From: Arthrobacter alkaliphilus
GTDB taxonomy: Bacteria; Actinomycetota; Actinomycetes; Actinomycetales; Micrococcaceae
NCBI RefSeq assembly: GCF_021483235.1
Contig: NZ_JAKEEC010000001.1
Coordinates: 186,285-250,284, forward strand
Length of the DNA: 64,000 bases
Direction of reading: 5' to 3'
The notes beneath the pieces are model-generated. The model ran no database searches. It saw nothing but the letters and a program-made list of their open reading frames with translations, and was not told the DNA's origin. The first letter of the stretch is position 1. Each line of letters opens with the position of its first letter. Position numbers and translations under genes: made by a program. Shown here piece by piece: positions 54,859 through 63,162 of the stretch.

Positions 54859-56019
54859 ATGACTACGTTGAACGCACTTGATTCCATCGATGCCGGCTCG
54901 CCGTTGGCGGCGCCCGGACCAAACGACGATGCGCCGCTGGACGGTTTCCGCATCGGAGTGACTTCGCACAGGCGTTCACGTGACTTGATCGAGGCGCTCG
55001 AGCGGCGGGGCGCTTCCGTGCTGCACGCTCCGGCTTTGAAGATCGCGCCCGTCCAAGAAGACATCAGCCTTGTCGAGGACACGAAAACGATCATCGCGGC
55101 CAAGCCCGACATCTGCATCGCCACCACGGCCTACGGCATGCGGCGCTGGTGCGAGGCCGCGGACTCCTTCGGGATCGGCGAACAGCTGCTCGACGTCCTT
55201 GGCGCTTGCCGGATGTTTGTGCGCGGACCGAAAGCCCGCGGCGCGGTCCGCGCGGCAGGCCTTGCCGACGTCGGGATCAGCAGTGACGAAACCACCGCCA
55301 CCCTGGTGGACATGCTCCTGCAGGAAGGCGTCCGGGGGAAGACCGTCGCTGTGCAACTGCACGGTTACACCGACGTCCGCCAGCTGGAGCGCCTCCGCAT
55401 GTCGGGCGCAACGGTCCTCACCGTCACCCCATACCGCTGGGTAAAGCCCGACGGCGAAGACAAGTTGCCGCGCCTCATCGAAGCCGCCTGCAGCGGAGAC
55501 TTGGATGTGCTCACCTTTACGAGCGCGCCCGCGGCAGACGCCATGTGGAGCACGGCCCACGAAATGGGCGTGTACCGCCAGCTGGTCGAGGCACTCAAGA
55601 CCCAGGTGACCGTTGCCGTCGTCGGACCCGTCACCGCACAGCCGCTGATCGACGCCGGGGTCAGCCCACTCATCCCGGACCGCTACCGCATGGGCGCGCT
55701 CATCCGCCTCGTCACCGAGCATCTGGCACTGAACCACGTCCGCCGGCTGGATACTCCGTCCGGGAACATCGAGCTTCGGGGCCGTTCCTTGCGGATCGAT
55801 GGTTCCGTGGTGGAACTGGCCCCGGCTCCGCTGCTCCTGCTGCGGGCGCTGATGGGGGCCGGGGGCGCCGTGCTTTCACGCGAGGCACTTTCCGAGCTTC
55901 TGGAATTGCGCGGATCAGTCCATGCCTTGGACATGACGGTGAGCCGTTTGCGGTCCTCGCTGCCGGACGGAAAGCTCGTCGAAACCGTGGTCAAGAGAGG
56001 CTACCGGTTGCGGGTCTAA
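54859..56019 (+). CDS. Uroporphyrinogen-III synthase fused to a C-terminal winged-helix DNA-binding domain
   Basis: A 386-residue hybrid. Residues 30-285 are HemD-like (FRIGVTSHRRSRDLIEALER; CIATTAYGMRRWCEAADSFG; VAVVGPVTAQPLIDAGV). Residues 295-386 form an OmpR/PhoB-type effector domain (IELRGRSLRIDGSVVELAPA; LVETVVKRGYRLRV) without any receiver domain. Similar hybrids occur in actinobacteria (to my knowledge Rv0260c) beside nitrite reductase genes. It may act as a regulator of nir or siroheme genes, or a synthase, or both. ATG 54859, ten nt after the cobA stop. Confidence 0.85.
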   Translation: MTTLNALDSIDAGSPLAAPGPNDDAPLDGFRIGVTSHRRSRDLIEALERRGASVLHAPALKIAPVQEDISLVEDTKTIIAAKPDICIATTAYGMRRWCEAADSFGIGEQLLDVLGACRMFVRGPKARGAVRAAGLADVGISSDETTATLVDMLLQEGVRGKTVAVQLHGYTDVRQLERLRMSGATVLTVTPYRWVKPDGEDKLPRLIEAACSGDLDVLTFTSAPAADAMWSTAHEMGVYRQLVEALKTQVTVAVVGPVTAQPLIDAGVSPLIPDRYRMGALIRLVTEHLALNHVRRLDTPSGNIELRGRSLRIDGSVVELAPAPLLLLRALMGAGGAVLSREALSELLELRGSVHALDMTVSRLRSSLPDGKLVETVVKRGYRLRV

Positions 56020-56027
56020 GCCCACCA

Positions 56028-56412
56028 ACCCCCGGTCAGATCCGGGCCCCTTCCCACCGACCCCCGTCAGATCCGGGCCCCTCCCCACCGACCCCCGTCA
56101 GATCCGGGCCCCTCCCCACCGACCCCCGGTCACCTCTAGCGCCCTCCCGGCCAACCCCCGGTCAGATCCGGGCCCCCTCCAGCCGACCCCCGGTCACCTC
56201 TGGCGCCCTCCCGGCCAACCCCCGGTCACCTCCGGCGCCCTCCCGGCCAACCCCCGGTCAGATCTTTCACCCAACTGACCGAGCATCGCCCCACCACCTC
56301 ACCCAACTGACCGAGCATCGCCCCACCACCTCCCGCAACTGACCGAGCATCCCCACCACCACCCCCCAAAAACTGACCGGGCATCCCCACGACCCCCCAC
56401 AATTGACCGGGC
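56028..56412. repeat. 32-bp periodic repeat array 4
   Basis: The 560-bp gap 56020-56579 has no gene. ACCCCCG(G)TCA-type units start at 56028, 56060, 56091, 56122, 56154, 56186, 56218 and 56250 (spacing 31 or 32). They then change to AACTGACCGAGCAT-type units at 56273, 56305, 56337, 56371 and 56401. Two variants of the first unit alternate, with CAGATCCGGGCCCC or CACCTCTGGCGCCC after the core. Pyrimidine-rich on this strand. Confidence 0.9.
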
Positions 56413-56579
56413 GTCTCCCCCGGCTCGCAGCCATGTGACCCAGCTCATTACCGGCTGGTAACCATCAGGGAACAGCACACCGGCAAATGGCAACAACAGT
56501 GAAATACCACCGAAAAACCCGCCGCCTACGCTGGGCATAGGCGCATCAGCCACAGCTCAGTTCAGCGAAGGGACCCACC

Positions 56580-57491
56580 ATGTCCACCACCCCGTCCGCA
56601 GGCTCCGTCCACCTCGTGATCGCCGGAGCCGGGCCCGCAGCCCAGGCCCTGGTCCGCAGTCTGGCAGGCGACGGCACTACTCCGCAACAGCCGGCACCGG
56701 CACAGTTCCAAGGCACCATCACTGTCCTGAGCAACCGCGACGAGTGCCCGGAGGCGCTCCTGGAGCTCGCTGCCCTCCCAAAGGTCTCAGTGCGTTTCGG
56801 CCAACCCGCTAGCTTCATCGATGTCCAGGCCGGCACAGTGACCACAACCGAAGGCCTCGAGTTTCCCTACGACCAGCTCGTGATTGCCACCGGCTCCTCC
56901 CCCATGTATCCGCCGATCCAAGGCGCAGCACGCAGCCTCAACTACTCCACCATCGACGACGCCGAGCAGATCGGCACTGCGGTCAAGGACATCAGAAGGT
57001 TCCTGGGCCGTCGTCCGCTGGGGATCTTGGTTGGCACCGGCCCGGCAGCCGGTCAAGCAGAAGCCGTCCTGCGTGCCCGCGGAGTCCGTCCGATCCGTAC
57101 CACCCTGCGTCCGACTGCGATCATGCCGTCCGTCGCCGGTTCGGCCCTCCCGGCCACCGGGATCGTTTTCGAGGACGGCAGCAGCATGAACGGCGACCTT
57201 GTGGTCCTCGCGGAGGAACGGCTCCCCCGCAACGGGCTCGCTGAAAGCGCCGGGCTGCAAACAGCGCCCGACGGCGGCATCCGGGTGGGGCGCGACTTCG
57301 CCACGTCGGTGCCAGGCATCTGGGCAATCGGGGACGCCGCCTCCCGTGATGGCATGCGCCTCGGGCTTGTCTTGTCATCGCAAGCCGCAGCGTCACACTG
57401 CGCTGCCCGGCTTGAGGAAGACGCCCGGCTCCGCGCGGACGGTTCCACGCGTCTCCGGCCTTCCGCTGGCTCCGCCGTCGCCGCGGCCTGA
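56580..57491 (+). CDS. Small FAD-dependent oxidoreductase, NirB-N-terminal-like
   Basis: A 303-residue FAD/NAD-binding protein. LVIAGAGPAAQALVRSLAGD is the N-terminal dinucleotide loop, QLVIATGSSPMYPP the mid motif, and VPGIWAIGDAASRDGM the C-terminal FAD contact. It looks like a shortened NirB/NasB reductase domain, with a poor second (NAD) loop, GILVGTGPAAGQAEAVL, and no dimerisation domain or cysteines for electron transfer. Position at the end of the nir region suggests a link to nitrite metabolism, but this is inference. AAGGGA precedes ATG. Confidence 0.72.
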   Translation: MSTTPSAGSVHLVIAGAGPAAQALVRSLAGDGTTPQQPAPAQFQGTITVLSNRDECPEALLELAALPKVSVRFGQPASFIDVQAGTVTTTEGLEFPYDQLVIATGSSPMYPPIQGAARSLNYSTIDDAEQIGTAVKDIRRFLGRRPLGILVGTGPAAGQAEAVLRARGVRPIRTTLRPTAIMPSVAGSALPATGIVFEDGSSMNGDLVVLAEERLPRNGLAESAGLQTAPDGGIRVGRDFATSVPGIWAIGDAASRDGMRLGLVLSSQAAASHCAARLEEDARLRADGSTRLRPSAGSAVAAA

Positions 57492-57638
57492 GGGGCGGGG
57501 CAGCGCCCGGACAGCCTAAATGCGTGGCCCCGCGGCACCTCTGTGGGCGCCTCCACGGTGGCCGGGCAGTGTGGCAAGATGGTCATTTGATGAGCCGCGA
57601 CCCTTGCGGCACACCGGGCCCGCCACGGAAGGACCTCC

Positions 57639-58343
57639 ATGAGCAACGAAGCCGCCAGCACACTGGACAACAGTGCAAGCATCGCTTCATACATCGACCA
57701 CACTCTTCTCAAACCAGAGGCCAGCGAAGCCGAGGTGCGCCAAGTCTGTGCCGAGGCGGCTGAGTACAAGTTCAAGTCGGTATGCGTCAATCCGATCTGG
57801 GTCAAGACGGTCACCACGGCACTCAAGGGTTCCGGTGTCCTCACCTGCTCGGTTGTCGGCTTTCCGCTCGGCGCCACCCCCAGCGACGTCAAGGCTTTCG
57901 AAGCACGCGGTGCCGTGTTGGATGGTGCAGATGAAATCGACATGGTGATCAACATCGCCGCGGCCCGCGCCGGGGACAAAGGCGCGCTGGTGGATGACAT
58001 CACGGCAGTAGCCGAGGCGGTCCACGCAGGCGGAGCCATCCTCAAGGTGATCATCGAAACTGCCCTGCTGACTGACGAGCAGAAGGTCCTGGCTTGCGAG
58101 GCGTCGGTGGAGGCCGGGGCGGACTTCGTGAAGACCTCGACCGGTTTCAATGGCGGCGGCGCCACGGTGGAAGACGTAGCCCTCATGCGCAAGACCGTGG
58201 GCCCGGATCTCGGTGTCAAGGCCTCGGGTGGAGTACGTTCCCTGGCCGATGCACAGGCTATGATTGCTGCTGGTGCAACACGTATCGGTGCGAGCTCCGG
58301 AATTGCCATCGTCAAAGGTGAACAAGGTTCATCCGCGTACTGA
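57639..58343 (+). CDS. deoC: Deoxyribose-phosphate aldolase
   Basis: A 234-residue class I aldolase splitting 2-deoxyribose-5-phosphate into glyceraldehyde-3-phosphate and acetaldehyde. [22 protein letters not shown] (catalytic Asp), ILKVIIET, and [18 protein letters not shown] with Schiff-base Lys165 are all present. GGAAGGACC precedes ATG 57639. Works downstream of nucleoside phosphorylases such as the PNP at 46168. Confidence 0.96.
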   Translation: MSNEAASTLDNSASIASYIDHTLLKPEASEAEVRQVCAEAAEYKFKSVCVNPIWVKTVTTALKGSGVLTCSVVGFPLGATPSDVKAFEARGAVLDGADEIDMVINIAAARAGDKGALVDDITAVAEAVHAGGAILKVIIETALLTDEQKVLACEASVEAGADFVKTSTGFNGGGATVEDVALMRKTVGPDLGVKASGGVRSLADAQAMIAAGATRIGASSGIAIVKGEQGSSAY

Positions 58344-58396
58344 GTTTCCCGGCAGCCGCCACAGTTTTTGAGCCCCCAGGGGCCGAGGAGGAAAGC

Positions 58397-58621
58397 ATGT
58401 CCCAGAACGCCAGCCAGCCCATCGAAAACGAAAACCCCCTGGGCCAGAGCCTTCTGCTCTATGTGTTCAGCATGGCCCTGTTCCTTGGCGCCATCTACTC
58501 CTTGACTTTCCTGACCTTGGAGAACACCTGGCCGATGGCCGTTTGCCTGGTCCTCTTCGGCCTCGCCTTCTGGATCCCGCAGACCATCTTGGGCCGCTCC
58601 GACTCGGCCGGCGAAAGCTAG
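58397..58621 (+). CDS. Small two-helix membrane protein
   Basis: A 74-residue protein I cannot assign. It has a polar N-terminus, two hydrophobic helices (SLLLYVFSMALFLGAIYSL and MAVCLVLFGLAFWIP) and a short polar tail. GAGGAGGAAAGC directly before ATG 58397 and the terminator after it support a real gene. It follows deoC by 53 nt and could share its transcript. Confidence 0.75.
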   Translation: MSQNASQPIENENPLGQSLLLYVFSMALFLGAIYSLTFLTLENTWPMAVCLVLFGLAFWIPQTILGRSDSAGES

Positions 58622-58632
58622 GATTCAACTGC

Positions 58633-58671
58633 AAAGTGGCCCCGGACTTCGGTCCGGGGCCACTTTCGTTT
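58633..58671 (+). terminator. Rho-independent terminator after the small membrane protein
   Basis: A perfect 15-bp stem AAAGTGGCCCCGGAC/GTCCGGGGCCACTTT with loop TTCG, followed by CGTTT. Confidence 0.9.
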
Positions 58672-58838
58672 AAGACACCGGGCAGCCAGCCCCGGCACGG
58701 GCCTTCCAAGTAGCCGGACTCCTGAATCGGCAATTTCCCGCCCGAAACGTCGCAAAAAACAAGTAGTACCACTCGTTGTTAGTTAAACACTACGCATGCC
58801 AGCATTTGGTTATCGACTGAATGGGCAGTCCAACGGGG

Positions 58839-58890
58839 ATTGGTAATTCGCATTCCTTGCCCGATGTCGCTTATTCCGGGGAATACCAAT
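58839..58890 (+). promoter_or_regulatory. Possible structured 5' leader of the secreted-protein operon
   Basis: ATTGGTA (58839-58845) and TACCAAT (58884-58890) can pair, with TTCC/GGAA inside, forming a stem just ahead of AAAAAGGAG and the ATG at 58910. The 288-bp gap 58622-58909 otherwise holds the terminator and an AT-rich promoter-like stretch. Pairing is modest; no known riboswitch class was recognised. Confidence 0.35.
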
Positions 58891-58909
58891 TCAAAAAGGA
58901 GTCTCACTC

Positions 58910-59365
58910 ATGCGCAAATTCAGCAAAAAAGGAAAAGTCTACGCGGCCGCAGCAGCAGTGGCCCTGGTGGCAGCAAGCGGCGGAGCCGCCTACGCCTACT
59001 GGACCACCACTGGAACTGGTTCCGGGACGGCGGCCAACTCGTCAGGCGGCGGAACCGTGACCTTGCATGCAACCTTCAACGCCGGCTTGGCACCAGGCAA
59101 CTCCACCGCGGTGGCGTACACGGCCGACAACGGAAGCAACACGGGAACGGTGGTCGGGGCCCTCTCCGCAACAGTATCCACGAGCGATCCCGCGCACTGC
59201 CTCGCCAGCTGGTTCGATGTCACCGCCGTGACGTCGAATTCCGCCGTCGCTCCGAACTCGACCGGCACCTCGGTGGGAAGCGGAACCCTTACCTTCAAGA
59301 ACGATCCCGCGAACCAGGACGCCTGCAAGAGCGCAACCGTGACCATTACTGTCGGCAGCGTCTAA
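58910..59365 (+). CDS. Secreted protein with SipW-type signal peptide (camelysin/TasA-like), gene 1 of 4
   Basis: A 151-residue exported protein. A basic N-terminus and hydrophobic core (VYAAAAAVALVAASGGAAYA) run into AYWTTTGTGSGTAANS, the AYAYW-x3-G-x-GS pattern after the core that marks SipW-dependent signal peptides. The mature part is Thr/Ser/Asn-rich beta structure with two cysteines, HCLASW and NQDACKSATVTITVGS at the end. AAAAAGGAG precedes ATG 58910. No SipW-type peptidase is in the window. Function unknown; homologous systems build surface fibres. Confidence 0.78.
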   Translation: MRKFSKKGKVYAAAAAVALVAASGGAAYAYWTTTGTGSGTAANSSGGGTVTLHATFNAGLAPGNSTAVAYTADNGSNTGTVVGALSATVSTSDPAHCLASWFDVTAVTSNSAVAPNSTGTSVGSGTLTFKNDPANQDACKSATVTITVGSV

Positions 59366-59481
59366 CAGCCAGGCTGGTGGGCCACCTCAGCGGCCCACCA
59401 GCCTGTTGCCGCCTGGTTATCAATTTTTAGTTGTCCAAAAGCCAATGCAAGATCACCCACCACGAGTCCAAGGAGGTACCG

Positions 59482-60324
59482 GTGCCGAAGGTTGAAGAGC
59501 TGCTCCGCTCAGCGAACCGCATCATCCGCGTCGGAGCCAAAGTCCTCCTGGCGGGTCTTCTTTTGGTGACCCTCACGTCCGGCGTCGTCCTGGCAGCCAG
59601 TAGCAATGGAAACACCAACCAAGGCACCCAAAAAGGCATCACGGTGCAGGCGTCGCCTAACGGGAGGTCTGTCACGCAAGGCACGTCGGCGAGCTACAAC
59701 GTGATAGTCCAGCCAAGCGGTGGGTTTACCGGCACCGTTTCGTTGTCGGCTTCGGGGCTGCCGGTAGGTGCCACGGCGTCGTTTTCGCCGGCGGCTGTCG
59801 CAGTCGGACCCGGCGCGGCGTCAGCGACGCTTACCGTTTCCACTTCCTCCGCGACGCCCCTTGGAACATACACGGTGGGTCTCAAGGGCAACAGCGGTCC
59901 GGTACAGTCCGCCGTCGATATTTCCCTCACCGTGACGGCCGGCCAACACGCGCTGTTCAGCATTTCCGGCAGCCCCGCAAAACTCCTGGCCCCAGGATAT
60001 GGGTCATCAATTGACCTTCAATTGGCAAATCCGGGCAATTCGAACATGGGAATTACCGGATTGACGGTTTCCGTTGCGGGAATTACCAGGACCGCAGACT
60101 CCGTGCTGAACAACCGGCCCTGCAGTCCCTCGGACTACGCCGTGACCCAATTCAGCGGCAGCTACCCGTTCACCGTGCCGCCGGGCACGTCGTCCCTCTC
60201 GACCCTCCACATACCCGAAACTCAATGGCCGCAAATCCGGATGCTGAACTCTCCGCTCAACCAAGACGGTTGCAAAGGCGCCACGGTAAAGCTTTCCTAC
60301 TCGGGAACGGCGCAGGGAAACTGA
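59482..60324 (+). CDS. Secreted beta-domain protein, gene 2 of 4 in the SipW-type operon
   Basis: A 280-residue exported protein. A signal-anchor (GAKVLLAGLLLVTLTSGVVL) is followed by an Ig-like domain of the BACON/NEW3 kind (TVSLSASGLPVGATASFSPA, LGTYTVGLKGN), then a second domain ending RPCSPSDY and LNQDGCKGATVKLSYSG, which repeats the two-cysteine C-terminal pattern of gene 1. The GTG at 59482 is fixed by AAGGAGGT 5 nt upstream; a TTG 51 nt earlier is rejected. Gap of 116 nt from gene 1; its stop is followed after 1 nt by gene 3. Confidence 0.75.
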   Translation: MPKVEELLRSANRIIRVGAKVLLAGLLLVTLTSGVVLAASSNGNTNQGTQKGITVQASPNGRSVTQGTSASYNVIVQPSGGFTGTVSLSASGLPVGATASFSPAAVAVGPGAASATLTVSTSSATPLGTYTVGLKGNSGPVQSAVDISLTVTAGQHALFSISGSPAKLLAPGYGSSIDLQLANPGNSNMGITGLTVSVAGITRTADSVLNNRPCSPSDYAVTQFSGSYPFTVPPGTSSLSTLHIPETQWPQIRMLNSPLNQDGCKGATVKLSYSGTAQGN

Positions 60325-60325
60325 C

Positions 60326-60847
60326 ATGAACGCGAAAAGTCGGATGAAAAAAGCCCCTTTGGCTGCGGCCAAAGCTGCAGCCAAAGCAGCCCTGACGGCC
60401 ATCTTGCTGAGCCTGGTCCTTGGTGTCGGCACCGCCTACGCCTACTGGAACACCATTGGCATCGGCAGCGGCTCGGCAGCCAACGGCACCATGCAGACAG
60501 TCACTGTGGACGCCTTGGTTGCCGGTGACTCGCCTGCGACAGCGTTGGTCCCAGGTGGAAGCGCTGACGTGATTGTCCGCGCAAGCAACCCAAATGCCTT
60601 CGCCGTGCAGGTGTACAGCTTCACCGCCAACGGATCAGTCACCGCAGATGCATAGCATGCCGCATGCACTACCACGGGCGTGACGTTCAACGCTCCGGCC
60701 GCTCCCTTGACACCGGCGGTGTCCATACCGGCCAATTCCTCCATACTCATCACCCTTCCCGGCGCGGCAACCATGTCAACGGCTTCCCAATCCAGCTGCC
60801 AAGGCGCCGTGTTCCACCTTCCAGTGACAATGGCGGTCCGCAAATGA
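60326..60847 (+). pseudogene. SipW-type secreted protein, gene 3 of 4, interrupted by an in-frame TAG
   Basis: Residues 1-109 (60326-60655) have a signal peptide and AYAYWNTIGIGSGSAA, the same motif as gene 1. A TAG stands at 60653-60655, but the same frame continues for 63 more sense codons with sensible family sequence (HAACTTTGVTFNAPAAP; SQSSCQGAVFHLPVTMAVRK) and stops at 60845-60847, exactly overlapping the ATG of gene 4 (ATGA). The continuation carries the two-cysteine module of genes 1 and 2. So the gene is either a recent nonsense mutant or is read through. The 109-residue form alone would lack the conserved C-terminal module. Confidence 0.75.
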
Positions 60848-62343
60848 TCACGCCCCAGCAGCCCGTACACCGCGAACGTAGGAAAGCCCTGCGCCGTCGC
60901 GCCACATGGACGCTGCTTGCGGTGCTCTTCATCTCGTGGGGCGGGCCGGCAGCCAACGCCTTCTGGCAGACGCTCAGCAGCAGCAACTTCGGCGCGGCAA
61001 AAGCGGACAGCCTGCCGCAGGGCAGCGTACCAACCGCTTCACTGAGCGGCACGAATGTCACCCTCAGCTGGGCCGCGGCGACCACCCCGGGCGGACACCC
61101 GGCCAGTGGCTACACGGTCGCCCGCTACTCAGGCGCCTCAGGCGGGACCCAAGTGGCCGCGGGAGGCGGTTGCGCGGGCACGGTAACCGCCCTCAGCTGC
61201 ACCGAACAAAGCGTGCCGGGCGGGACCTGGTACTACGCGGTCACCCCCGTCATTTCCCTCTGGACAGGCGCGGAGAGCGCACGGAGCGGTGGCGTCATTA
61301 GTGATTCGACGCCACCTACCATCAGCGTCAGCTCAATCTCCCCGACGCCGAATGGCGCAGGCTACAACAACACCAGTACGGTAACCGTGAACCTGAGCGC
61401 CGTGGACAACACAGGCGGCTCCGGCGTCGCGAGCATCAACTACACGGTCGACGGCGGCAGCCAAGTTACGGTCAACGCGTCCACAGCGGCAGTGAATGTC
61501 AGCGGCAACGGAACCCACACCGTATCCTTCTTCGCCACGGACGTCGCGGGGAACTCCAGCACCCCGCAAACCCAGACGATCAAGATCGATAGCGTAGCTC
61601 CCGTCGTGGGGGTCGCATCAATCTCCCCCACGCCAAATTCCCTGGGCTACAACAAGGCAAGCCCGGTGACAGTCAACCTCAGCGCGACGGACTCCGGCGG
61701 CTCGGGCGTCGCGAACATCAAATTCGCCATCGACGGCGGCAGCCAAGTCTCCGTCACCGGTGCCACAGCTGCAGTGAACATCGGCGGCGAAGGCACGCAC
61801 ACGCTGTCCTACTTCGCGACCGACATCGCAGGGAACACCAGCAACGCCCAGACCCAGACTGTCACGATCGACACCACCGCCCCGACGGTCAGCGCCGTCA
61901 CGATGGCCAACGGCGGCACGGCCAAGACAGCCGATAGCGGCGACACGCTCACCATCGTCTTTTCGACGGACATGGACGCACACACCCTGTGCAGTGGCTG
62001 GAATTCCACCTCCGCCACCCAGTCAGTCACCGGCACCGCGAGCATCAGCACTGGCAACGTACTGACGTTCTTCAGTTCGAGCTGCACGGCACCCGCATTT
62101 GGCAGCGTCTCCCTCAATGCCGCCTACAACAAAGGCACTGCGGCGCGGACCTTCGCGGCGACCATGGACTGGACCCAGTCCACCGGGACGCTGGTCATCA
62201 CGTTCACCTCCAACGGCTCGGGTGGTACGGCGGGAACTAGCCTTTCACCGGCTACTCCGGTTTACAGTCCGGCACCGGGTGCAGCGGACAAGGCAGGCAA
62301 CGCAGTGGGAACCGTCAGCGCCGGTGGACCATCCAAGTTCTAA
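60844..62343 (+). CDS. Secreted protein with tandem Ig-like repeats, gene 4 of 4
   Basis: A 499-residue exported protein. The signal peptide (about 15-42, LLAVLFISWGGPAANAFWQT) ends in ANAFW, a SipW-like pattern. A fibronectin-like domain follows (SLSGTNVTLSWAAATTPGG; YYAVTPVISLW). Two tandem Ig-like repeats of about 85 residues come next, each starting ISPTPN-x2-GYN and ending FATD(V/I)AGN-x-S. Then comes a domain with two cysteines (DAHTLCSGWN; SSSCTAPAF). No LPxTG or C-terminal anchor. It overlaps the ancestral stop of gene 3. Probably a surface or adhesive protein (inference). Confidence 0.78.
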   Translation: MITPQQPVHRERRKALRRRATWTLLAVLFISWGGPAANAFWQTLSSSNFGAAKADSLPQGSVPTASLSGTNVTLSWAAATTPGGHPASGYTVARYSGASGGTQVAAGGGCAGTVTALSCTEQSVPGGTWYYAVTPVISLWTGAESARSGGVISDSTPPTISVSSISPTPNGAGYNNTSTVTVNLSAVDNTGGSGVASINYTVDGGSQVTVNASTAAVNVSGNGTHTVSFFATDVAGNSSTPQTQTIKIDSVAPVVGVASISPTPNSLGYNKASPVTVNLSATDSGGSGVANIKFAIDGGSQVSVTGATAAVNIGGEGTHTLSYFATDIAGNTSNAQTQTVTIDTTAPTVSAVTMANGGTAKTADSGDTLTIVFSTDMDAHTLCSGWNSTSATQSVTGTASISTGNVLTFFSSSCTAPAFGSVSLNAAYNKGTAARTFAATMDWTQSTGTLVITFTSNGSGGTAGTSLSPATPVYSPAPGAADKAGNAVGTVSAGGPSKF

Positions 62344-62352
62344 ATTCCACCG

Positions 62353-63159
62353 TCAACCACCCGGCCCCACCACGAGGGCCAGGAGTGCCGGCCACTGGTT
62401 TCGGAGCAACGCCCACGCCGCCTGGCCAAGCCCAACCATGGCGTAGCCGCTCACGGGAATCAGGACCAGCCATTCCCTCCGCGAACCGGCCCGTCCGAGC
62501 AGGGGAATGGAGAATGCGCCGTTGGACCGCCAGATCCCGCTGACCAGGGGCAGCTGGCGCCAGAACTTCGGCGGCTTGATGACGATGGGCCACAGCAACG
62601 GCACTCCCCCGACCGTGATCATGTCGCCCACAATGTGGACCACGACGCCGGTGAGCATGGCCAAGGGCAGCCAGCTCCACTGGTGCGGGGCGAACCACGT
62701 GACCAGCCCGGCCATGACAAGGGCGAACACCCAGTTGGCGATCCACCCCGAGTTGGGGAACAGCTTGAGGGCTTTGGCGGCCAGGTTGATCATGAACATG
62801 CACAACAGCCCCGCGCCCACGGACAAACGGCCCACCGGAGTACCCAGCTGGAACTGGGCCGCCATAGCCGCGAGAACAACAAACGCCGATGCGCCCAGCA
62901 GTGAATGTGTTCCCTGCCGGTGCCCTCCGCTGGCCTTCTCGATCCCGACGGCGATGACGTTGGACAGCGGCGGCAGGGCGTGGGCGATGGTGCTTGAGCG
63001 GTGGTCCCAATCGCACACGAGCGCGGTTCCCGCCGTCGTCATCGCTCCGATGAGGACGCCGGCGGCGTCGAGCGGGTACCAGCCCAGTGCGTACGGGCCG
63101 GTCGAGGCGATAGCTATCCACGCCGCGGCCCCGGACGCGGCGTGGTGTCCTCCCATCAT
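62353..63159 (-). CDS. YdjM-family membrane-bound metal-dependent hydrolase (DUF457)
   Basis: A 268-residue inner-membrane protein with about six helices. The conserved metal motif region is MMGGHHAASGAAAW at the N-terminus, ALVCDWDHRSSTIAH (Asp-x-Asp-His) and HRQGTHSLLGA. This matches the LexA-regulated YdjM/YfhO-like family, predicted hydrolases of unknown substrate. ATG 63157-63159, 3 nt after the mfd stop, so translation is probably coupled to mfd. Convergent with the secreted-protein operon, 9 nt apart. Confidence 0.85.
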   Translation of the reverse strand: MMGGHHAASGAAAWIAIASTGPYALGWYPLDAAGVLIGAMTTAGTALVCDWDHRSSTIAHALPPLSNVIAVGIEKASGGHRQGTHSLLGASAFVVLAAMAAQFQLGTPVGRLSVGAGLLCMFMINLAAKALKLFPNSGWIANWVFALVMAGLVTWFAPHQWSWLPLAMLTGVVVHIVGDMITVGGVPLLWPIVIKPPKFWRQLPLVSGIWRSNGAFSIPLLGRAGSRREWLVLIPVSGYAMVGLGQAAWALLRNQWPALLALVVGPGG

Positions 63160-63162
63160 CGC

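Noticed and set aside
57053..58315. A 420-codon minus-strand frame opposite the FAD gene and deoC
   Set aside because: Runs antisense across two recognised genes and is Ala/Ser/Thr/Pro-rich without motifs.
58622..58909. c-di-GMP riboswitch before the secreted-protein operon
   Set aside because: No match to the conserved GEMM core was found by eye; only a weak hairpin is present.
60664..60843. Upstream extension of the Ig-repeat protein (start at 60664)
   Set aside because: That stretch in this frame is His/Arg-rich nonsense, while another frame over the same DNA continues the family sequence of gene 3. The signal peptide begins properly after ATG 60844.
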